From Bradyrhizobium jicamae (GTDB taxonomy: Bacteria > Pseudomonadota > Alphaproteobacteria > Rhizobiales > Xanthobacteraceae), in assembly GCF_001440395.1 (NCBI RefSeq), contig NZ_LLXZ01000003.1, forward strand, positions 1 to 64,000: a stretch of DNA of 64,000 nt, written 5' to 3'. Shown piece by piece: positions 28,901 to 36,205 of the stretch. The notes below the pieces were generated by a model. The model ran no database searches. It saw only the letters and a program-made list of their open reading frames with translations, and was not told where the DNA came from. A program made the translations under genes and the position numbers. The first letter of the stretch is position 1. Every line of letters starts with the position of its first letter.

Positions 28901-29021
28901 TGACGTTCGGCAAGGCCGCGACCGGCAGCAGCGGGTAGGCGACGAGGCCGCCGACCAACAGGCCGACCATCAGGAGCGCGGTCGCGATCGGCCGCTGAAT
29001 GAACGGTGCGGAAATGTTCAT
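25911..29021 (-). CDS. RND efflux transporter permease (MdtB/MuxB-like)
   Basis: A 1036-residue inner-membrane proton-driven pump subunit of the hydrophobe/amphiphile RND family. It opens with the canonical FIQRPIATALLMVGLLVGG and has 12 helices, two large periplasmic loops and the proton-relay Asp pair in GFVVDDAVVVIENIVRH. Later GIVKKNGIMLVDFAL and FRPILMTTMAAMLGGVP are conserved. It resembles MdtB/MdtC-type pumps more than AcrB. The start ATG overlaps the adaptor gene stop by 4 bp. No outer-membrane channel gene follows, so it probably borrows one from elsewhere. Confidence 0.9.
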   Translation of the reverse strand: MNISAPFIQRPIATALLMVGLLVGGLVAYPLLPVAALPNVNYPTLQVTAQLPGADPQTMAASVATPLELQFGQIPGLTQMTSASALGYTQITLQFDLNRQIDGTVSDTLSAINAASPFLPPGIPYPPTIRKVNPADTPILVLGLTSDSLPLTTVDAYAENILLQKISQIPGVGLVGIGGQQKPAVRVQLDPQALAARGINLEDVRTALGQANVDMPKGTLNSPSQTFTLNTNDQLLKAEDYANLVIAYRNGSPVRIRDVGRAVSAPENDLIAGWYNNRRAVILAIQRQPGANVVDTVERIKAEMPVLQASIPPAIKVNVISDRTDTVRASIHDVQFTLMLTIALVVMVIFVFLRNFWATVIPAVTVPLSLVGTLAVLYELGYSLDNLSLMALSIAVGFVVDDAVVVIENIVRHMEGGATPFEAALKGAGEIGFTIMSITLSLIAVFIPLFLMGGYVGLLFREFAVTVSVALVLSLLISLTLTPMMCARLLKPENRTHGRLFRILEGGFNRLLGIYEAGLKIVLRHRFITLLTMFATIALTGYLYVVIPKGFFPQQDTGLIIGLSEAAQDISYSAMAERQQALLNAITRDPAVASVGSAIGAGGGNTTINDGRVYIALKPYNQRDNMETVLARLRKNLANIQGITLYMQAAQDITIGGRVSKTQYQYTLGDADPGELNHWAALFLDRIKKIPGITDVATDQLNSGPLLDIAIKREVASSYGILPFTIDNTLDDAFGQRIVSTMYTALNQYHVIMEVNPKFQYSPEALTGIYVKSSTGQEVPLSTLVDSVVKVAPLVINHQGQFPSVTISFNLLPGTAIGEATSAIQNIEHQLGKPLSLQTSFQGNAQAFGDSLSTTPILIVAALFVIYLILGILYESLIHPITIISTLPSAGLGALLLLMAVHLDLSVIAIVGIILLIGIVKKNGIMLVDFALHVGQQEGLSAEDAIYRACIMRFRPILMTTMAAMLGGVPMMLGTGAGSEIRQPLGYAIVGGLAVSQMLTLYTTPVVYIYLDRLQTWLFGKRKPATEGGTELMPAE

Positions 29022-30196
29022 GGGATCACCGCCTGTTGTGCCTGCTGCGTTGCCGCTTCCTCGGCCGCATCGCCGTGCAGGCTCGTGACATGCGTGCCCG
29101 GCTGCAGCCGGTATTGTCCATCGACCACGACCTGCTCACCGGCCTTCAGGCCGGAATCGATCAGCGCTTCACCGTCGGTGATCTGCGCGACCTTGAGCGG
29201 CCGCATCGCCACGGTGTCGTCCGGCTGGATGACATAGGCATAGGCGCCGTTCGGCCCCTGCTGCACGACGTTGTCGGGAACGGTGAGGCCGTTGTGCCTG
29301 ATGGCGACGAGCAGCCGCGCGTTCACGAGTTCGCCGGGCCACAGCGCGCGCGACTTGTTGGGGAAGTTGGCCTTGAGCTGGATCGAGCCGGTAGTCTGCA
29401 GGATCTCGTTGTTGACCAGCGCGAGTTTGCCTTCGCCGAGCTGCAGCGAATTGTTCTGGTCATAGGCCAGGACAGGCAGCGGCGTCTTGCTGGCCTGCTG
29501 CTGCCGCTGGATCTGCGGCAGGACGCCTTCGGGCAGGGTGAAGATCAGCGAGATGGGATCGAGTTGCGTCACCACGACGAGGCCGTTGGTCGTCGTCGGG
29601 CTGATGATGTTGCCGACGTCGATCTGGCGAATGCCGACCACGCCGTCGATCGGCGAGGTCAGCCGCGTGTAGCTGAGCTGCACTTTCGCGGCTTCGATCA
29701 GCGCCTGATCGGTCTTGATCGCGGCCTCCAGCTGGCCGACTTGCGCCTTCTGGGTCTCGATCAACTGTGGCGTGGCCCAGCCCTTGTCGCCGAGCTGGCT
29801 GTAACGCGCGAGATTGGCGCGGGCATTGGTGAGCTGGGCCTGGTCGCGTTCCAGATTGCCTTCGAACTGGTCGATCTGGGCCTGATAGGGACGCGGATCG
29901 ATTTGCGCGAGCAGGTCGCCGGCATGAACCGTCTGTCCTTCGGTGAAGTTGATGCTGATGAGCTGACCCTGGATCTGGGCCCGCACGACGTCGGTGTTGT
30001 AGGCAATCACGGTGCCGACGCCGTTCTGGTAGATCGGCACGTCATGCTGTGCGACCACGCCGGCCACGACCGGAACCGGCGGCGGCGGTGCGGCCGCGAC
30101 AGCGGCTCTGAACGCATGGGCGTGCGTGAAGTAGAGAAGGCCGCCCGCGGCGACGGCGCCGAACAGGATGGCAGATATTGCGACATTCTTTTTCAT
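29018..30196 (-). CDS. RND efflux periplasmic adaptor (MdtA-like)
   Basis: A 392-residue membrane fusion protein. The chosen start ATG 30196 gives the N-terminal anchor MKKNVAISAILFGAVAAGG; a longer in-frame stretch upstream is low quality and overlaps the preceding gene. A proline-rich linker is followed by lipoyl halves around GTVIAYNTDVVRAQIQGQL and SPIDGVVGIRQIDVG, a helical hairpin (~105-180), a beta-barrel (LIFTLPEGVLPQIQ) and a C-terminal membrane-proximal domain. It joins the RND permease to an outer-membrane channel. It is coupled to the permease gene by a 4-bp overlap and lies 28 bp after the exported repeat protein gene. Confidence 0.87.
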   Translation of the reverse strand: MKKNVAISAILFGAVAAGGLLYFTHAHAFRAAVAAAPPPPVPVVAGVVAQHDVPIYQNGVGTVIAYNTDVVRAQIQGQLISINFTEGQTVHAGDLLAQIDPRPYQAQIDQFEGNLERDQAQLTNARANLARYSQLGDKGWATPQLIETQKAQVGQLEAAIKTDQALIEAAKVQLSYTRLTSPIDGVVGIRQIDVGNIISPTTTNGLVVVTQLDPISLIFTLPEGVLPQIQRQQQASKTPLPVLAYDQNNSLQLGEGKLALVNNEILQTTGSIQLKANFPNKSRALWPGELVNARLLVAIRHNGLTVPDNVVQQGPNGAYAYVIQPDDTVAMRPLKVAQITDGEALIDSGLKAGEQVVVDGQYRLQPGTHVTSLHGDAAEEAATQQAQQAVIP

Positions 30197-30224
30197 GGCT
30201 GCTTCTCGCGCGAGGGGTTTTGAC

Positions 30225-30953
30225 TCAACGGAGCATCGTGTTGCCGGCTGCCAGGCCCGGTACCGTATTCGGCACTCCCGTGATGTTCGGGATTCCCGAG
30301 ACATCGGTGGGCGCGGCGACGGCTGTCGTGTTCGGAGCCGGCAGTGTGATGGCGGGCACCGTCGGGATTGTAGCGATGGTGCTGATCGTGGGCGCGACGG
30401 TGATGGTCGGCACGACAGCGGCGGAGCTGACGCCGAGATTGGCAATTTCTGTCGAACCCATCGGAATGCCGGTTCGCGGTATGCCGCCCGGCGTTGTCGG
30501 AGACGTCGGCGTCGATGACGCGGCCAGATTGCTCGAGCCGGCGCCGCACATGGCTGAGGTGCCCGACGTGTCGATCAGGGCCGACGTCGGCGGGATGCCC
30601 GATGACGACGGCATGGTGGACATCGTGCTCTGCGGCGTAACCGTTCCGACCGCTACGCCGCCACCATCGAAGGTCGCTGCCGATCCGAACATCGTCGACG
30701 GGGCTGTGCCGATGGTCGAGCAGGCGGTGCTGCCGATTGTGCCGGTCGCCGCGATCGGCATGGGACTTACGCCGGGCGAGGCGATTTCCGTTGCGCCAAA
30801 CGGGATGCCGGTGCCGCCGACCGGCGCGCTCGGCACCATGCCGAGCGGAGAAGTCGACGCGAGCGAAGGCGTCGGCATCACCGCGGCCTGTTGGGCAAAG
30901 GCCTCGCCGCACAGCAAGGCCGTGGCTGCCGTGATCATCAGGAAACGTTTCAT
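30225..30953 (-). CDS. Exported low-complexity repeat protein upstream of the RND pump
   Basis: A 242-residue protein with a signal peptide (FLMITAATALLCGEAFAQ) and a mature part made almost entirely of Thr, Ser, Ala, Pro, Gly, Val and Ile. An internal repeat is visible: TGIPFGATEIASPGVSP near residues 48-64 and TGIPMGSTEIANLGVSS near 163-179. There are two Cys residues in the middle. No family is recognised. It ends 28 bp before the adaptor gene, so it is cotranscribed with the pump. It could be a periplasmic or surface accessory, but only position supports that. Confidence 0.6.
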   Translation of the reverse strand: MKRFLMITAATALLCGEAFAQQAAVMPTPSLASTSPLGMVPSAPVGGTGIPFGATEIASPGVSPMPIAATGTIGSTACSTIGTAPSTMFGSAATFDGGGVAVGTVTPQSTMSTMPSSSGIPPTSALIDTSGTSAMCGAGSSNLAASSTPTSPTTPGGIPRTGIPMGSTEIANLGVSSAAVVPTITVAPTISTIATIPTVPAITLPAPNTTAVAAPTDVSGIPNITGVPNTVPGLAAGNTMLR

Positions 30954-31026
30954 GTCGCTCTCCGGTGCCGTTCGATCGGCACGACAAACGCGTAGGCAAA
31001 GTTGTCGGGCTATTGGGAAGCCGGTC

Positions 31027-31062
31027 CGGAGGACGCCAGGAAGACCGGAAAAACGTCCTCCG
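31027..31062. other. Inverted repeat between exported-protein genes
   Basis: CGGAGGACG (31027-31035) pairs with CGTCCTCCG (31054-31062), a 9-bp perfect stem with an 18-nt loop, between the genes at 31099-31506 and 30225-30953. No T-run follows on the minus strand, so it is more likely a partial terminator or an RNA-stability hairpin than a full stop. Confidence 0.35.
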
Positions 31063-31098
31063 AACCGACGCCCGCGCGCGGGGGCCAGCGCGGCGGGT

Positions 31099-31506
31099 TC
31101 AGCTGCAGCTCAGCGGCAACGGGCTGTTGGGATGCAGGACGTACCAGTCGTAGCAATCGGGATAGCCGTAATAGTAGCCGTAGCCCGGCCCGTATCGGTC
31201 GAAGCGATGGAAGGCGTGCTGGTGGAGTCCGAAGCCATGCGCGCCGATGTGACCGACGCTGCCGATATGGCCTTCACCGAGGCCGCCCAGATGTTCGCCG
31301 CCGATGCCGCCAAAATGGCCGTCGCCAAAGCCTCCCATGTGACCGCCACCGCCAAAGCCGCCGCCCATATGGCCGCCGCCGAAGCCGCCACCACCGAAAC
31401 CTCCGCCATGACCGCCGCCACCACCGCCGCCGCGGGCTTCAGCCGCGCCGGTCACCAGGCTCGAAGCAAGAAGAGCTGTTGCCAGTATCGTGATCATCCG
31501 TTTCAT
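31099..31506 (-). CDS. Exported Gly/His-rich protein
   Basis: A 135-residue protein. Signal peptide (MITILATALLASSLVTGAAEA), then about 65 residues of Gly-rich repeats built on GGGHxGGGFGGG, GGEHLGGLGEGH and similar, with His at regular spacing. The C-terminus is Tyr-rich (YGPGYGYYYGYPDCYDWY) with two Cys. The His content suggests metal binding in the envelope, which is inference. It lies upstream of the exported repeat protein and the RND genes on the same strand. A CAYTAAATT motif is 112 bp before the start. Confidence 0.65.
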   Translation of the reverse strand: MKRMITILATALLASSLVTGAAEARGGGGGGGHGGGFGGGGFGGGHMGGGFGGGGHMGGFGDGHFGGIGGEHLGGLGEGHIGSVGHIGAHGFGLHQHAFHRFDRYGPGYGYYYGYPDCYDWYVLHPNSPLPLSCS

Positions 31507-31617
31507 CGTGACACTCCTTTTCAGTCAGATTGTTCGGCGCCGCGACGCGCGAGTTTGGGTCGGTCGCGCGGACGAAACGTCGGATGAGTGACAGGTAGGT
31601 GCGATGCACAAGGCATC

Positions 31618-31634
31618 CATTAAATTCGGCGTTA
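31618..31634. promoter_or_regulatory. CATTAAATT-type motif upstream of the Gly/His-rich gene
   Basis: CATTAAATTCGGCGTTA. It shares CAYTAAATT-N5-TTA with sites at 32160-32176 and 34971-34987. Read on the other strand, the best copy shows TWAAT half-sites 11 bp apart, the spacing used by OmpR/PmrA-type response regulators. Confidence 0.35.
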
Positions 31635-31696
31635 GGTGCGTTCACGAACCGGAGCACGGGCTTCAAAGGCGAATGCTTTTGGCGCGCAGCAAAGAA

Positions 31697-31730
31697 GACG
31701 GGCTGGCGAGGGAAACCTCGCCAGCCCGTC
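31697..31730 (-). terminator. Rho-independent terminator of the small exported protein gene
   Basis: A 15-bp perfect stem (GACGGGCTGGCGAGG at 31697-31711 with its complement at 31716-31730) and a 4-nt loop. On the minus strand it is followed by TTCTTTG. It lies 27 bp after the stop at 31757. Confidence 0.8.
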
Positions 31731-31756
31731 ATATCAGTCACATCGCAGCGCGCGGA

Positions 31757-31981
31757 TCAGTAATCCGTATTGGGCTCACAAGGCGGCACGGTCCACGGTT
31801 GAGTGGCATAGGCGCCGACATCAGGTGCGCGGACGCAGCTATCGCCCGAACGCATGACGGACGTCATATTCGCGTTGTCGTTGGTTACGACATGCCGCGA
31901 GGTGTGTGTGGCGGCGAGCGCCGGAGTGGCGAGGGCGGCTGCGGCGAGTAACGCAGCCGACAGGAGTTTTACGTTGCGCAT
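31757..31981 (-). CDS. Small exported protein
   Basis: A 74-residue protein with a clear signal peptide (LLSAALLAAAALATPALA) and a short mature part containing two Cys residues (SGDSCVRAPDVG, PWTVPPCEPN) that could form a disulfide. It is preceded by a GGAG-like ribosome site and followed by a strong terminator, both of which support a real gene. Unknown function; such small exported proteins are common beside envelope two-component systems. Confidence 0.65.
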   Translation of the reverse strand: MRNVKLLSAALLAAAALATPALAATHTSRHVVTNDNANMTSVMRSGDSCVRAPDVGAYATQPWTVPPCEPNTDY

Positions 31982-32361
31982 GGGTGGTCTCCATAGGGTG
32001 AGGGAAGCCAGGCTGGCTTCTGCCTGTGACGTGCGGCCCGCGCGTCGTCATCCAAAGGAATATCGCTTCACGCACCTTCAACTCGGCGTGACGGCGAAGC
32101 GGGCCCCGGTCCTGCCCAAAAGCGCGTCGGCCGGACCGGGCAATGCAGGCCCGCCGCTTCATTAAATTGCTATTTATTGGCGCGATGCCCCGGCGAAGGC
32201 TAACTGTCTCGGGCGGGCCCGCTGTGCTCGTACCGAGGCGGCGGAATGGCCGCCGGGCGGATGGCGCCTGCCCGATCCCGGAAGGGATGGCTGCGCTGTC
32301 CGGCTCCCTGAATTGTGCGGCGGACGTCGCCATTGCCACCTGACGGCGAGAGGGTATCTTG
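31982..32361. other. Divergent promoter region of the two-component system
   Basis: About 380 bp between the small exported protein and the response regulator. It contains the CATTAAATTGC motif at 32160-32176 in an A/T-rich patch and no convincing gene. Confidence 0.4.
32160..32176. promoter_or_regulatory. CATTAAATT-type motif upstream of the response regulator
   Basis: CATTAAATTGCTATTTA, about 190 bp before the response regulator start. It is the best copy of the three shared sites. The reverse strand reads TAAAT and TTAAT 11 bp apart, like a PmrA/QseB box. A probable autoregulatory site. Confidence 0.4.
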
Positions 32362-33060
32362 ATGGCAAATCGGACCGATCAGATGACGAAGGTTCTTCTC
32401 ATAGAGGATGACGACGAGACGGCGGGGGAAATCACCGCCGAGCTCGCCGATCGCGGTTTTGAGGTGGAATGGTCGTCCGACGGACTGGACGGTCTCGCCA
32501 AGGCGCGCGACTTGCGGCCGGATGCCATGATCGTCGACCGCCTGCTGCCGGGAATGGATGGCCTTACCGTCATCGAATCCCTGCGGAAGGATCAGGTGCG
32601 CACGCCGGTCCTGGTGCTGAGCGCGCTTGGCGCGGTCGATGACCGCGTGCGCGGATTGCGGATGGGGGGCGACGACTACCTCACCAAGCCGTTTGCGATC
32701 GTCGAACTGGTCGCGCGAATAGAGGCGTTGCTGCGCCGCCCGCCGGAAACGCGCGAGACCAAACTGCGCGTCGGCCAGCTCGAGCTCGACCTGATCGAGC
32801 GCACGGCAAGGCGCGGCGAGCGCAAGATCGACCTGTTGCCGCGCGAGTTTCGCCTGCTTGAGTACATGATGCGGCGGAGCGACCAGCTCCTGACGCGGGC
32901 GATGCTGCTCGAGGAGGTCTGGAACTACAAATTCGTTCCGGCCACCAACCTGGTCGACGTCCACATGGGCCGCGTGCGGCACAAGGTCGACGGTGCGGGC
33001 GACACCCCGATGATCCACAATGTCCGCGGTGCAGGATTCATTCTGCGCGCCGTGCCCTGA
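32362..33060 (+). CDS. OmpR-family response regulator
   Basis: A 232-residue DNA-binding response regulator. Receiver domain ~8-122: acidic pocket in LLIEDDDE, phosphoacceptor Asp59 (MIVDRLLPGMDG), Lys in DDYLTKPF. Winged-helix output domain ~135-230: LLPREFRLLEYMMRRSDQLLTR and VDVHMGRVRHKVD. The start is ATG 32362 with a GAGAGGG site; the TTG just before it is less likely. It is followed 79 bp later by its cognate kinase gene. It resembles the QseB/PmrA/TctD branch, whose members often control efflux and envelope genes, as the neighbours suggest here. Confidence 0.9.
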   Translation: MANRTDQMTKVLLIEDDDETAGEITAELADRGFEVEWSSDGLDGLAKARDLRPDAMIVDRLLPGMDGLTVIESLRKDQVRTPVLVLSALGAVDDRVRGLRMGGDDYLTKPFAIVELVARIEALLRRPPETRETKLRVGQLELDLIERTARRGERKIDLLPREFRLLEYMMRRSDQLLTRAMLLEEVWNYKFVPATNLVDVHMGRVRHKVDGAGDTPMIHNVRGAGFILRAVP

Positions 33061-33073
33061 CTGTTTTCTGGCG

Positions 33074-33110
33074 ACCTTGCCGGACGCCCACGCCGTCGGG
33101 CCGGCAAGGT
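33074..33110. other. Inverted repeat between regulator and kinase genes
   Basis: ACCTTGCCGG (33074-33083) is complementary to CCGGCAAGGT (33101-33110): 10-bp perfect arms, with a smaller CCC/GGG pairing inside. It could lower expression of the kinase relative to the regulator. No T-run follows. Confidence 0.45.
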
Positions 33111-33139
33111 AATCGGACGGCAAGCCCGGGAAGTTTCAG

Positions 33140-34504
33140 TTGCAGTTCATCCGCTCGAAGACATTTCACTGGACCTCGGTGCTGGCGGGTCTGTTCGCAA
33201 TCTTCGTCATCATACTGTTCGGGTTCATCTACTTCAGGATCGACGATTATCTGATCGCGCGCTCCGATCGCATGATCACCACACAGGCCGGCTTCTTTGC
33301 CGGACTGCCGCGCGCGCGCATGATCAGCGCGCTCGACGATCATCTCGAGCAGGATTCGCGCGGCGTTCAGTTCTCCGGCGTATTCGATGCCGGGAGGAAT
33401 CGGCTTGCCGGCAATGTCGCGGCGCTGCCGGACGGACTCGATATCGGCGCACCGGCACGCAGCGTGCCGCTGGTGCGTCTCGACAGCAAGGAGGCCGGTG
33501 CGACATCGGTCAGGACCGTCGCGCGGCGTCTTGATAACGGCGACATATTGGTGATCGGGCGAAACGTCGATGAAACCGCGGAGGTTTTCCGGGTCGTCGG
33601 CGCTGCGCTCGCGCTCGGCCTGTTGCCTGCATTCTGTCTGTGGTTGCTGGCCGGTGCCTGGCTGAGCGCGCGGTCCCGGAGGCGGGTCGAGGAGGTCAAT
33701 CTGCGGGTCCAGCGCATCATCGCCGGAGATCTGCGCGAGCGGCTGCCGCACCGGAATGTCGATGAGCCGTTCTCGCGGCTCGCCGCCATCGTCAACGGCA
33801 TGCTCGACGAGCTGGAGACCACGATCAACGCGCTGGCCGGTGTCGGCAACGACATCGCCCACGACCTGCGAACGCCGCTGACGCGCGCACGTTTGACGCT
33901 CGAGCGCGGCCGCACCAACGCGACTACCCTGGAGCAACTCCAGCAGGCCGCCGACAAGGCCATCGCCGGCATCGACCAGTCGCTGTCGATCGTCACGGCG
34001 CTGTTGCGGCTCGCCGAGATCGAGAACAGCCGCCGGTCATCCGCATTCGGCGACGTTGCACTCGGCGAGATGTTGCGCGAAGTCTGCGACATGTATGAGC
34101 CGATTGCCGAAGACAAGCAGGTTGCCCTCAGCGTCAACATACCAGCCGCGCTATCCGTGCGCGGCGACCGGGATTTGCTGCTGGAAGCAGTCGCCAACCT
34201 CGTCGATAACGCGATCAAGTTCACGCCTCGGAACGGAAGCGTGGAGCTCGAGCTTATGCGCGGCGAAGGGGAGACCATCCTGCGGGTGAGGGATACGGGT
34301 CCGGGGATCAGCGCGGAAGAACACGAAGCCGTGCTGCGGCGGTTCTATCGCTCGGACAAGATCCGCAATACGCCCGGTGTCGGCCTCGGACTCAACCTGG
34401 TTTCGGCGATCGTAAAGCTGCATGGATTTCGCCTGATCATCCACCCCGGCCCGGGAGGCCGGGTGGAGATCGTTTGCCCCGATGAGCAAGGCGGTCGGAC
34501 ATAG
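33140..34504 (+). CDS. Sensor histidine kinase, partner of the OmpR-family regulator
   Basis: A 454-residue membrane kinase. TM1 is at ~12-32 and TM2 at ~153-173, with a ~120-residue periplasmic sensor between. HAMP follows at ~175-225. The phosphoacceptor His241 lies in NDIAHDLRTPLTRARL, and the ATPase domain has NLVDNAIKFTP, RDTGPGI and GVGLGLNLV. TTG 33140 with an upstream GGGAAG is the best start, because any later ATG would remove TM1. It phosphorylates the regulator encoded directly upstream. The signal sensed is unknown. Confidence 0.88.
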   Translation: MQFIRSKTFHWTSVLAGLFAIFVIILFGFIYFRIDDYLIARSDRMITTQAGFFAGLPRARMISALDDHLEQDSRGVQFSGVFDAGRNRLAGNVAALPDGLDIGAPARSVPLVRLDSKEAGATSVRTVARRLDNGDILVIGRNVDETAEVFRVVGAALALGLLPAFCLWLLAGAWLSARSRRRVEEVNLRVQRIIAGDLRERLPHRNVDEPFSRLAAIVNGMLDELETTINALAGVGNDIAHDLRTPLTRARLTLERGRTNATTLEQLQQAADKAIAGIDQSLSIVTALLRLAEIENSRRSSAFGDVALGEMLREVCDMYEPIAEDKQVALSVNIPAALSVRGDRDLLLEAVANLVDNAIKFTPRNGSVELELMRGEGETILRVRDTGPGISAEEHEAVLRRFYRSDKIRNTPGVGLGLNLVSAIVKLHGFRLIIHPGPGGRVEIVCPDEQGGRT

Positions 34505-34522
34505 GATCGCTGCCCGTCACCG

Positions 34523-34816
34523 TTACCCATGCCGGCGGCCGTCGTGCTCGGCGCGGGATGCGTGGTGGACGCGCCGATGATGCCAGACGGTGGGACCGGT
34601 CATGCCGCTGTCTCGTTCGTTATAGGCCTGCAGCACCGAGGGCGGCTGCCCTTCCAACCTGTAGGCCGGCGTGGGCGCCCCGCCATTCAGCACATCCAGA
34701 TTCGGGTAATAGAACGCGAAGGCACCCGGCTCCTGGATGGCTTCCTGCGCGAGGGCTGGTGCCGCCGCCAGCATCGACAGCAATCCCGCGACGGCGATTG
34801 TCTTGATTGAGGTCAT
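34523..34816 (-). CDS. Small exported protein with His-rich C-terminus
   Basis: A 97-residue protein. ATG 34816 follows GGAGAAG. Signal peptide (TIAVAGLLSMLAAAPALAQ), then a short domain (AFAFYYPNLDVLNGGAPTP) and a His/Arg-rich end (WHHRRVHHASRAEH). It is convergent with the kinase gene. A CACTAAATTGC motif lies ~155 bp upstream, so it may belong to the regulon of the neighbouring two-component system. Function unknown. Confidence 0.65.
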   Translation of the reverse strand: MTSIKTIAVAGLLSMLAAAPALAQEAIQEPGAFAFYYPNLDVLNGGAPTPAYRLEGQPPSVLQAYNERDSGMTGPTVWHHRRVHHASRAEHDGRRHG

Positions 34817-34970
34817 TGTTCTTCTCCATATGTCGATGCGAGGATTCGCGGGACGCGCAAGCGCGGCCGTGTGCCGCGACGGGCTCCGTCCCTCGAACGT
34901 GAACTGCTCGCTTGAAGCTGCATCGCTTGGCGGATGCATGTGGAGATGTAGGGCGGGCGCGACGTCGTCC

Positions 34971-34987
34971 CACTAAATTGCGTTTTA
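34971..34987. promoter_or_regulatory. CACTAAATT-type motif upstream of a small exported protein gene
   Basis: CACTAAATTGCGTTTTA, third copy of the motif shared with 31618-31634 and 32160-32176. Confidence 0.35.
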
Positions 34988-35025
34988 CAAAGCTCAACTG
35001 ATCTTGTGCGGGGAGGCGGCTGCTT

Positions 35026-35043
35026 CGAGCTCGCGCGAGCTCG
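35026..35043. repeat. Perfect 18-bp palindrome
   Basis: CGAGCTCGCGCGAGCTCG reads the same on both strands. It lies about 190 bp before the sigma factor start. It could be a protein-binding site or a chance GC-rich palindrome. Confidence 0.5.
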
Positions 35044-35229
35044 CAGAAAGCTCACTGATCGATGTTTTGCGATCTCGCCCACAACACGATCGCGCGATCT
35101 TGAGGCCGGGATCGAAGCGTTCGCGGACGCTAACAGCGAATTTAGATTCCTCAATTCCAATTTAATGGCCGCGTTGCGGTGCTTCTCCTAGGTTCTCCCG
35201 TGCCGGACCTGATGGATTTGGAGCCACCC

Positions 35230-36150
35230 ATGAACGCCCACAGCACAAGTTTGATGTCGGACAAGCGGGAGATGTTGACCGCGGACAGATCGCAAGACCT
35301 CGTCGGTGAATACGCATCTCTCATCAAGCGATACGCTCTGCTCGAACCGGCACGCGAGCAGCAGCTTGCCCGACGCTGGCAGGATCATCGCGACCGCGCG
35401 GCTACCGACGTGCTCGTCACCAGCCATCTCCGGCTCGCCGCGAAGGTCGCGCGCCGCTACCAGAGATACGACCTTCCGCTCGCCGATCTGATCGGCGAGG
35501 CCAATCTCGGCCTCGTCATCGCGGCCTCGCATTTCGAGCCTGGCCGTGGCGCCCGGTTTTCGAGCTATGCGCTATGGTGGATCAAGGCAGCGATCCACGA
35601 TTACATTCTGCGGTCGCGGTCGCTGGTCAAGATCGGGACGACGACGGCCCAGCGAAAGCTGTTCTTCGGCCTGAAGCGCGCCATGCGCAAGTTCGGAGGC
35701 GATAGGGAAGGGCTCACGCAGGAAGTGGCCGAGGCCGTCGCGCGCGAACTCGCCGTCCCCGTTCGCGAGGTGATGGAGATGCACAGCCGTCTGACCGGAG
35801 ACCTCTCGCTGAATGTGCCGATCGGCGACGATGGACCGGCCGAATGGGAGGCAATGCTGGTCGATCAGTCGCCGGATGCCGAGGCGATCGTCACCGGTCA
35901 GGACGAAAGTACGCAACGGACCAGGGCGCTCCATTCAGCGCTAGATGTGCTGAACGGGCGGGAGCGGCGCGTGTTCGAGGCCCGCCGGATGAGCGAGAAT
36001 CCACCGAGCCTGGAGGACCTCGGGCGCGAGCTGTCGATCTCCGGCGAGCGCGTGCGGCAGATCGAAACGCTGGCGTTCGAAAAGGTCAGGCGTGCGGCGA
36101 CCAGGCATTTGAGAGCCGCCTCCCTCCCGGCGAGTAAGATGGCGGCTTGA
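35230..36150 (+). CDS. RpoH-like sigma-32 family RNA polymerase sigma factor
   Basis: A 306-residue sigma factor. Region 2 contains SHLRLAAKVARRYQRYDLP, LIGEANLGL and FSSYALWWIKAAIHDYILRS. The stretch LVKIGTTTAQRKLFFGL is the RpoH signature, seen as VKVATTKAQRKLFF in E. coli. Region 4 has SLEDLGRELSISGERVRQIE. ATG 35230 has GGAG seven bases upstream; in-frame upstream starts lack one. Alphaproteobacteria carry several RpoH paralogues for heat and oxidative stress, and this one has no adjacent anti-sigma gene, as expected. Which paralogue it is cannot be told. Confidence 0.85.
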   Translation: MNAHSTSLMSDKREMLTADRSQDLVGEYASLIKRYALLEPAREQQLARRWQDHRDRAATDVLVTSHLRLAAKVARRYQRYDLPLADLIGEANLGLVIAASHFEPGRGARFSSYALWWIKAAIHDYILRSRSLVKIGTTTAQRKLFFGLKRAMRKFGGDREGLTQEVAEAVARELAVPVREVMEMHSRLTGDLSLNVPIGDDGPAEWEAMLVDQSPDAEAIVTGQDESTQRTRALHSALDVLNGRERRVFEARRMSENPPSLEDLGRELSISGERVRQIETLAFEKVRRAATRHLRAASLPASKMAA

Positions 36151-36154
36151 AAGG

Positions 36155-36193
36155 AAAGAAGCGAGCGACAGCGTTCGCGCCGCTCGCTTCCTT
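36155..36193 (-). terminator. Hairpin terminator between convergent genes
   Basis: GAAGCGAGCG (36158-36167) pairs with CGCTCGCTTC (36181-36190), 10 bp, with further pairing beyond a mismatch. On the minus strand TTTCCTTTC follows, so it should end the thiolase transcript; it may also work for the sigma factor gene. Confidence 0.65.
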
Positions 36194-36205
36194 CAGATCG
36201 CCCGA

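Larger units (their letters stand above)
34817..35229. other. Divergent intergenic region upstream of the sigma factor gene
   Basis: About 410 bp without a convincing gene. It contains the CACTAAATT motif (34971-34987) and an 18-bp perfect palindrome (35026-35043), and should hold the promoter of the sigma factor gene. Confidence 0.4.

Noticed and set aside
26772..29237. An 821-codon open frame antisense to the RND permease gene
   Set aside because: Mirror of the permease coding frame; composition is Arg/Asp/Gln-rich without domains. The permease on the minus strand is unmistakable.
30197..30445. A longer start for the RND adaptor
   Set aside because: It overlaps the preceding exported protein gene and adds 83 Ser/Arg/Pro-rich residues before a normal membrane anchor at 30196.
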